From assembly GCA_030159075.1 (NCBI GenBank), contig BROG01000004.1, positions 2,891,001-2,955,000 of the forward strand: a DNA stretch of 64,000 nt. The letters are read 5' to 3'. Under the pieces are notes generated by a model. The model did not search any database. It was given only the letters and a program-made list of their open reading frames with translations, and was not told where the DNA came from. How positions within the stretch are numbered: position 1 is the first letter of the stretch; every line of letters starts with the position of its first letter. The translations under genes were made by a program, and so were the position numbers. Source of the DNA: Atrina japonica. Its lineage: Eukaryota > Mollusca > Bivalvia > Pterioida > Pinnidae. This document shows positions 58,992 through 64,000 of this stretch, piece by piece.

Positions 58992-59042
<51 letters not shown>
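58992..59042. repeat. TA microsatellite
   Basis: Starts exactly at the right end of the TIR element. Confidence 0.97.
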
Positions 59043-59048
<6 letters not shown>

Positions 59049-59106
59049 TATATATCCTAGGGTGTTGGATCTAAGCAATAGTTACAAGTCAGGAAAAGTA
59101 TATATA

Positions 59107-59322
59107 AACCATTCAAATGACTAACGACACGGACAAAAATAAATGTCAAATTTTCGGGACGACCACTCTCTGGTTGTGTGTGAGTGGATGTTTGCGTGAG
59201 AGTGTGTATGTGTACGTTTTTTCATGTTATTTTAATTGTTTTGTCCTGATGAAGGGACAGGTCATCCCCGAAATTTGACATTTATTTTGTCCATGTCGTT
59301 AGTCATTTTAGTTCTTTATATA
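59107..59322. repeat. inverted repeat, about 45-bp arms
   Basis: CATTCAAATGACTAACGACA, CGGACAAAAATAAATGTCAA, ATTTTCGGG faces CCCCGAAATTTGACATTTAT, TTTGTCCATGTCGTTAGTCA, TTTTAG. Likely a small foldback element. A CTGATGA...GAAA motif in it is discussed under rejected items. Confidence 0.85.
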
Positions 59323-59342
59323 CATATATATACATACACACA

Positions 59343-59450
59343 CTATATACCTGGAAATTTTCATTCCCGTTTAATTTTCATCCTCAGGTGAGAGAGCGGG
59401 AATTTAAATTGGAAGTAATATTTTCAATCATTGATTAACGCACAGACTAA
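59343..59450 (+). mobile_element. partial relative of the 32669 MITE
   Basis: ATATACCTGGAAATTTTCAT, CCCGTTTAATTTTCATCCTC and GATTAACGCACAGAC parallel the left half of 32669-32901. Confidence 0.5.
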
Positions 59451-60190
59451 TAGAATCTGTTACCACTATCAATGACTGACAGAGATCGCCTAACCAAGGG
59501 TGGACCCAGTTGTGGACAAACAAAAAGTCGGACACAAGGTTAGGAGATGCTTTTTCTCCAACATCAATTAAAAAACTTGCGACATTTAGAAGTGGATGAA
59601 CATACTGAGTGATTTTGAATGAAACCTATTAACTCAATCGGCCACATCTTCACATTCCAAGTAGGAAAGTAGGTCATATGGCATTATCTGGGTCATTTGG
59701 TCAAAGATCATGGTACAACCTTTAAGGAGAAGACCATAAGGATTGCACATGTAAAAGTTTCAAGCTCTACTCCTAACATTTTTTAGCCTAGTTCAAAGTT
59801 TTTTAATGAACATAAAATTCAAAGGTCAAAGTCATTAGGTCAAAAGTCAAGGTACCATTGGATACCCCTCCTCAGAAAGAATCTACAAGTGAAATATCAA
59901 CAGCTTATCCTATGTAGTTCTGAAGATAGAGCCCAGGTTAAAGTTTTTGTCCACGAAAGTTGACAAAATGAGTAAAAACAAAAAACAAAAAAATACAAAC
60001 CCACCATGGGTATAGCAATTCCTGTCTGGACATCATGTCCCAGCGAGCTAAAAAAGGTACTATATTTACATAGCAACTACATAAAATGTACCAGTAATTA
60101 CTATTGCAGCATCTTGCTTCCCTTCTTTTTGTATGAATTATCAGGAAGATGTAAATATAAGATTTTATTGCCATTATGACTTCATATACT
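59451..60190. other. dispersed-repeat-like sequence, no gene
   Basis: Phrases such as AAAGGTCAAAGTCATTAGGT near 59821 and CATCATGTCCCAGCGAGCTA near 60031 read like mollusc dispersed repeats, but I cannot confirm a family. No coding region. Confidence 0.35.
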
Positions 60191-60195
60191 GTATG

Positions 60196-60287
60196 TTAGT
60201 TTGAACACAGTTGGGAAGGAACATATTCTTTCTGGAGTGTTGAGGTACACCATAGAATATGTTCCTCTCCAACTGCATTCATACTGA
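60196..60287. ncRNA. pre-miRNA-like hairpin (candidate)
   Basis: TTAGTTTGAACACAGTTGGG + AAGGAACATATTCT pairs with AGAATATGTTCCTCTCCAAC + TGCATTCATACTGA: a stem of about 34 bp with five or six mismatches and a loop of about 24 nt. Size and imperfect pairing fit a microRNA precursor. An equally good reading is a tiny palindromic MITE. No expression data. Confidence 0.3.
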
Positions 60288-60487
60288 TATATATACAGTC
60301 AAAATAATAATCAGTCCTGATTTATCTACTCATTTGAACCCATTCTATTTCTATATCATGAAGTTTTTGTTTTCAAACAAAACATCTGCTAAATGTGTTG
60401 TTCATTTTCTTTGCAATTTATAAATACTAAATTTCAAAATTTTCTAAAAATCCATAGCAACCACTTTATTTACATACATGATTTTCT

Positions 60488-60512
60488 CATATATATATTA
60501 TATATATATATA

Positions 60513-60578
<66 letters not shown>

Positions 60579-60692
60579 GTACTATATTGCACACAGTTAG
60601 GATATATATACTGCACACAAAGTTAGGATATATATATATATATATATATATATACTGCACACAAAATTAGGAGATTTATATATATATATCTT
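60488..60692. repeat. TA microsatellites with short spacers
   Basis: TA runs at about 60488-60514, 60515-60575, 60622-60653 and 60677-60690. The spacers share TGCACACAAAGTTAGGATAT-like sequence, so a TA plus GCACACA(G/A)TTAGGA unit is tandemly repeated about three times. Confidence 0.93.
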
Positions 60693-61405
60693 CTGTATCA
60701 AATACCATAAGAGAGACACAATCACATAAAATTTTATCAGAAATACATTAAAGTTTTTATGTTTTCCTGATCATTCCAGTTTCTTCGGGAGTCTTTCTGT
60801 AGTCTTGTCTGCAGATTTCAGTGTTCATTGCTGACTTGAGCTGTGTAGTCAAGGAAAGAGCTCTTACTATTACAGATGTTTAATGGCTGCAATCAATTAA
60901 ACAGTTTATATTAAGCAAACCTTGCATCAATGGAGGGGTGTATGGACTTGAAAATGATTTCAAGATTGCAGATAAAATGTCTTGACTGTGGCAGATTGGC
61001 AAGTGCATTGAATTGTTTATCATATTGTATTGCCATTCGCTGGCAATAAGAGAACGTTTTCAGACAATTTTGAGAGAAGACAAAATAAGAGAATAAATGA
61101 AATTTTATTTTGTAACTAAATATAGAAGAAGTCTATGTAACTAAAACTCAAGCGTGAAGTTATTCATTAGAATTAACAAACTGTTCCCAACTTCTGGATA
61201 GAAATTGAATAATAATACCATGGGAATGTGTATTGTTTTGCTAAACTGCTATTTGTGTTAAAATCAAAGAGTTGTTTCCTCTTATTAACTGAGACAGTGA
61301 ATTGGACACTTACAATACAGAAATTAGTGGTATGTGTGAAGTACTAAATGTGTGGTACATAGTGAACATACATGTTATAACAAAAACATACAATAAGAAC
61401 TATAC
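60693..61405. other. unique sequence
   Basis: No recognised feature. Confidence 0.5.
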
Positions 61406-61407
61406 AT

Positions 61408-61602
61408 ATAGAGAGTGGTCTTTAGAGACCACCCCGTCTGCCACTGAAATGTGGTCTTAATAGACAGCTGGTCTCTCAAAAGAGGTTTTATTTATAGGAT
61501 TATTTAACCAAATGGTTTTCAAAAAGTGGTCTCAGAAGACAGATGGTCTCATATGACAGATGGTCTCATATGACAGATGGTCTTGCAAGACAGGTTTCAC
61601 TG
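61408..61602 (-). mobile_element. TA-MITE, subfamily C, slightly expanded
   Basis: Right end GACAGGTTTCACTG then TA (61603-61604); the left end is degenerate (TAGAGAGTGGTCTTTAGA). ATGGTCTCATATGACAG is duplicated inside, making the element longer than 178 bp. Confidence 0.7.
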
Positions 61603-61604
61603 TA

Positions 61605-62135
61605 TATAAAACCCTGAAATGCAGGGATAATGTTTAACAATGTCATATATTGTAACAGGTGAGGGAAAAGGGCTTCCAAACCCAGGCCTCCTGTAATCTG
61701 TATGGCTACTCATGAGCTATCCGTTCTGATATACCTCTGTCCCTTTCACACTGTCCTTGTCATGTTACAAAAACACAGAGGTAGTATGGGGTACACAATG
61801 TCTTTTATAGTAATATAACGAAGTGATCAATATAATTAAAACGAAAGTCAATTGTTGACTTTTTCACCAAGGATAAGTAGGCTTAATCTCTTTTGTGTAA
61901 ATTAAAAGTAACAGAACGTGTGCTTTCTTTTTATTTCATTGGGAAGTTCCTTTCTTTTTTCTTCTTAGGCACGTTCATGATTAGCCTGGATATAGAGTGA
62001 TTTTTGTTCATAACGAATTGCATTGTAACCATTCAACCAACTTCGCTGTACCTATATAACGAACTGTCCTTCTAACCAATTGAAAAATAAAGCCCCTTGA
62101 AATTTTATAATGTGAGTTTTACCTTATGTAAAACA
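61605..62135. other. unique sequence
   Basis: No recognised feature. Confidence 0.45.
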
Positions 62136-62139
62136 AAAT

Positions 62140-62885
62140 TATATAGAGGTCAGTTATGATACAGTAATATAGATTGTTTGTTTGTTTGTTTATTGTTATT
62201 TAACGTCCCACTCAAGAATATTTCACTCATATGGAGACGTCACCAAATGCCGGTGAAGGGCTTCAAATTTTGGCCTATGCTCGGCACTTACGGCCATTGA
62301 GCAGTGAGGGTTCTTTAACGTGCTGACACCTACTGTGACACGGGACCTCCAGTTTTTACTGTCTCATCCGAAAGACAGGAAACCAAACCTGTCGCCGGCG
62401 GGATTCGAACTCACGACCTCACGATCAAGAGTCGAGCGCGCTACCGACTGAGCCAGACCGGCTCCAGTAATATAGAGGTAATATGATTATTGTAATATCA
62501 CATAAAGATTATATGTGGTGTTGCAACAATATATAGAGGTGTTGTAATTATATAGTAATATGCAAAGATGAAAAAATATATGAAATAATATTATATCAAA
62601 ATCATACTGATATGTGATGATACAATAATATACAGAGGTAGAATTATGTACACATAACAATATAGAATATAGGTTATATGTATATAATATACAGAGGTAG
62701 AATTATGTACACATAACAATATAGAATATAGGTTATATGTATATAATATACAGAGGTAGAATTATGTACACATAACAATATAGAATATAGGTTATATGTA
62801 TATACATGTAATATACAGAGGTAGAATTATGTACACATAACAGTATAGAATATAGGTTATATGTATATAATATGCAGAGGTACAA
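62140..62885. repeat. 59-bp array with degenerate left part, split by a SINE
   Basis: ACAGAGGTAGAATTATGTAC starts at 62632, 62691, 62750 and 62815; a further AGAGGTACAATGTA follows near 62875. ATATAGAGGT words at about 62150, 62471 and 62532 look like decayed units on either side of the SINE. Confidence 0.85.
62174..62465 (-). mobile_element. SINE1, full length, 11-bp perfect TSD
   Basis: AGTAATATAGA is duplicated at 62163-62173 and 62466-62476. The reverse strand begins GGAGCCGGTCTGGCTCAGTC with B box GAGTTCGAATCC and ends in a CAAACAAACAAA tail. Very well preserved, so a recent insertion. Confidence 0.96.
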
Positions 62886-63065
62886 TGTATAACTGAAAAA
62901 CGTCAGTAACTCAAAACATGTCAAATTTCAACTTCTAAATTATAGTATTGCCGGAAAAGGAAATAGATATGTAGATAATCCGGATCTATGTTGATCATCT
63001 ATTGTTTTTGAGCCTTTAAAGTAGGAGGCTGCACAACTCATTTCTTTGTTATCATGAAAGTTTGA

Positions 63066-63149
63066 CCTGTTTACCCCTAGAGACACATTTAGAATGGTCT
63101 AAGTCATTAATGTACAGAAGAGTCCATTGTTTTTTCAGAGCTTGATGAG
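63066..63149 (-). mobile_element. 84-bp TTAA MITE, copy 6
   Basis: CCTGTTTACCCCTAGAGACA ... CAGAGCTTGATGAG, right TTAA at 63150-63153; the left site has mutated to TTGA. Confidence 0.82.
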
Positions 63150-63153
63150 TTAA

Positions 63154-64000
63154 ACAAGTATGGATTCATTGTGATTGATAGAACAAACAAATTAAAAAGA
63201 TTAAATATGAAACTGACAAAGTTTTTTATGTCAGTGTCGCATTTCAATGAAAAACATAATTTGAATACCATGTTTAAGACCAGCATTATGTTGTGTATGA
63301 AATCCTTCATAAGTAACATGTCACAAACAAATGAATATATGTCAGAAATGAAATGTCATCAAAGGACTGCAGTAATAATATGTGATATTGAAAATGTAAA
63401 TTGATCATTCCCAAAAGCATAATCTTAATAAATGTTTGATGGGCTCCTCAATAGAACATGACTAATAATTTCACAGAAGTAAAAAAGTGTGCAGGCTGAT
63501 CAATAGCGGGTTAATATCAGAAATTATTTCAGTTTTACTCTTTTCCTGTTCTGAGCATCAGACATTTCTTTTGCTGTCTCGCGAGGATAGTTTAACTGCC
63601 ATTAGCTGGCAAAGCATTTAGGAATCAATTGGAGAGAGCTGCTCTCACGACAACAATAGGGATATAATCGTCCCTCTACAAATATGGTTATATACATCTC
63701 GTCATACCAGAGAGATCTGTTGTCATGACGTTTTAGGACAGTTGAAACTGACATAGGTTATGACAGGAGGTTTCAGTATGACTTGTACCTAGAATTAAAT
63801 GTGACAGGCCAGAAAAAGATCTAAAAACTCTGATTTGATTAGATAGTATGTTAGATATGCATCTGTTTAAAATATTCCTGCATCAGAAACTTGATAACTT
63901 GCATGTATTGATTTGGAAATTTCTTGTTTCATCTTTTGGTAACTGATTCGCTTTGATGTTTCAGAAACAATTGAATGTATGTTCAATAAGTTTTCAGTGT
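63154..64000. other. unique A+T-rich sequence
   Basis: Overlapping opposite-strand frames at 63107-63404 have no coding support. No recognised repeats to the window end. Confidence 0.45.

Noticed and set aside
59243..59275. Hammerhead-ribozyme-like core CTGATGA ... GAAA
   Set aside because: A GGGA/TCCC stem II can form, but the first pair of stem II would be A-C, no compact stem III follows GAAA, and the best alternative puts G at the cleavage site, which is not cleaved. More likely part of a foldback repeat.

Overview
The window reads as repeat-dense, A+T-rich intergenic or intronic DNA from an animal, most likely a bivalve or related mollusc. The main reasons are many tRNA-derived SINEs with a conserved mollusc-type body, many small non-autonomous DNA transposons, long CT/AG and TA microsatellites, and no long open reading frames. 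The species cannot be fixed by eye. No intact protein-coding gene is recognisable. The longest reading frames are low-complexity (RE/LS repeats), tandem-repeat translations, or chance frames that begin with non-ATG codons.

Layout. 1-13 kb: TA-flanked and TTAA-flanked MITEs, two long CT tracts, a 36-bp tandem array, and weak candidate exons ending in a short plus-strand terminal-exon-like segment at 13016-13117. 13.9-16.5 kb: a 44-bp array whose unit is essentially a MITE terminus repeated head to tail. 17.6-18.6 kb: a TIR element whose interior has become a second, unrelated 36-bp array. 19.1-20.9 kb: the most gene-like part of the window. It is a 1.77-kb TIR-bounded element carrying a decayed minus-strand transcription unit (CCAAT/ETS promoter-like CpG patch, ATG in good Kozak context, interrupted reading frame, a GTAAGT donor, an AATAAA signal), itself split by a 360-bp hAT-like MITE with an 8-bp target duplication. 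21-27 kb: further TIR/foldback elements, an element lodged in an AG microsatellite, a SINE and a 43-bp array. 28-32 kb: MITE copies. 33-34.2 kb: a 61-bp array. 37-45 kb: SINEs, MITEs, foldbacks and a 175-bp duplication. 46-49 kb: a 26-bp array leading into a 41-bp satellite-like array of about 2.5 kb. 50-56 kb: SINEs with nested MITEs, and 29-bp and 32-bp arrays. 56-64 kb: short TTAA MITEs, SINEs with perfect target duplications, a 575-bp TIR element between TA microsatellites, a pre-miRNA-like hairpin and a 59-bp array.

Common thread. Most of the structure comes from non-autonomous transposons, and several tandem arrays appear to have been born inside them. At least four subfamilies share a length near 178 bp, termini beginning CAGTG, TA target sites and repeated GACCAC/GTGGTC motifs. 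Pieces of them are tandemly amplified at 1-300, 41.7 kb and (as about 60 units) 13.9-16.5 kb. All family assignments were made by reading the sequence; no database search was possible.
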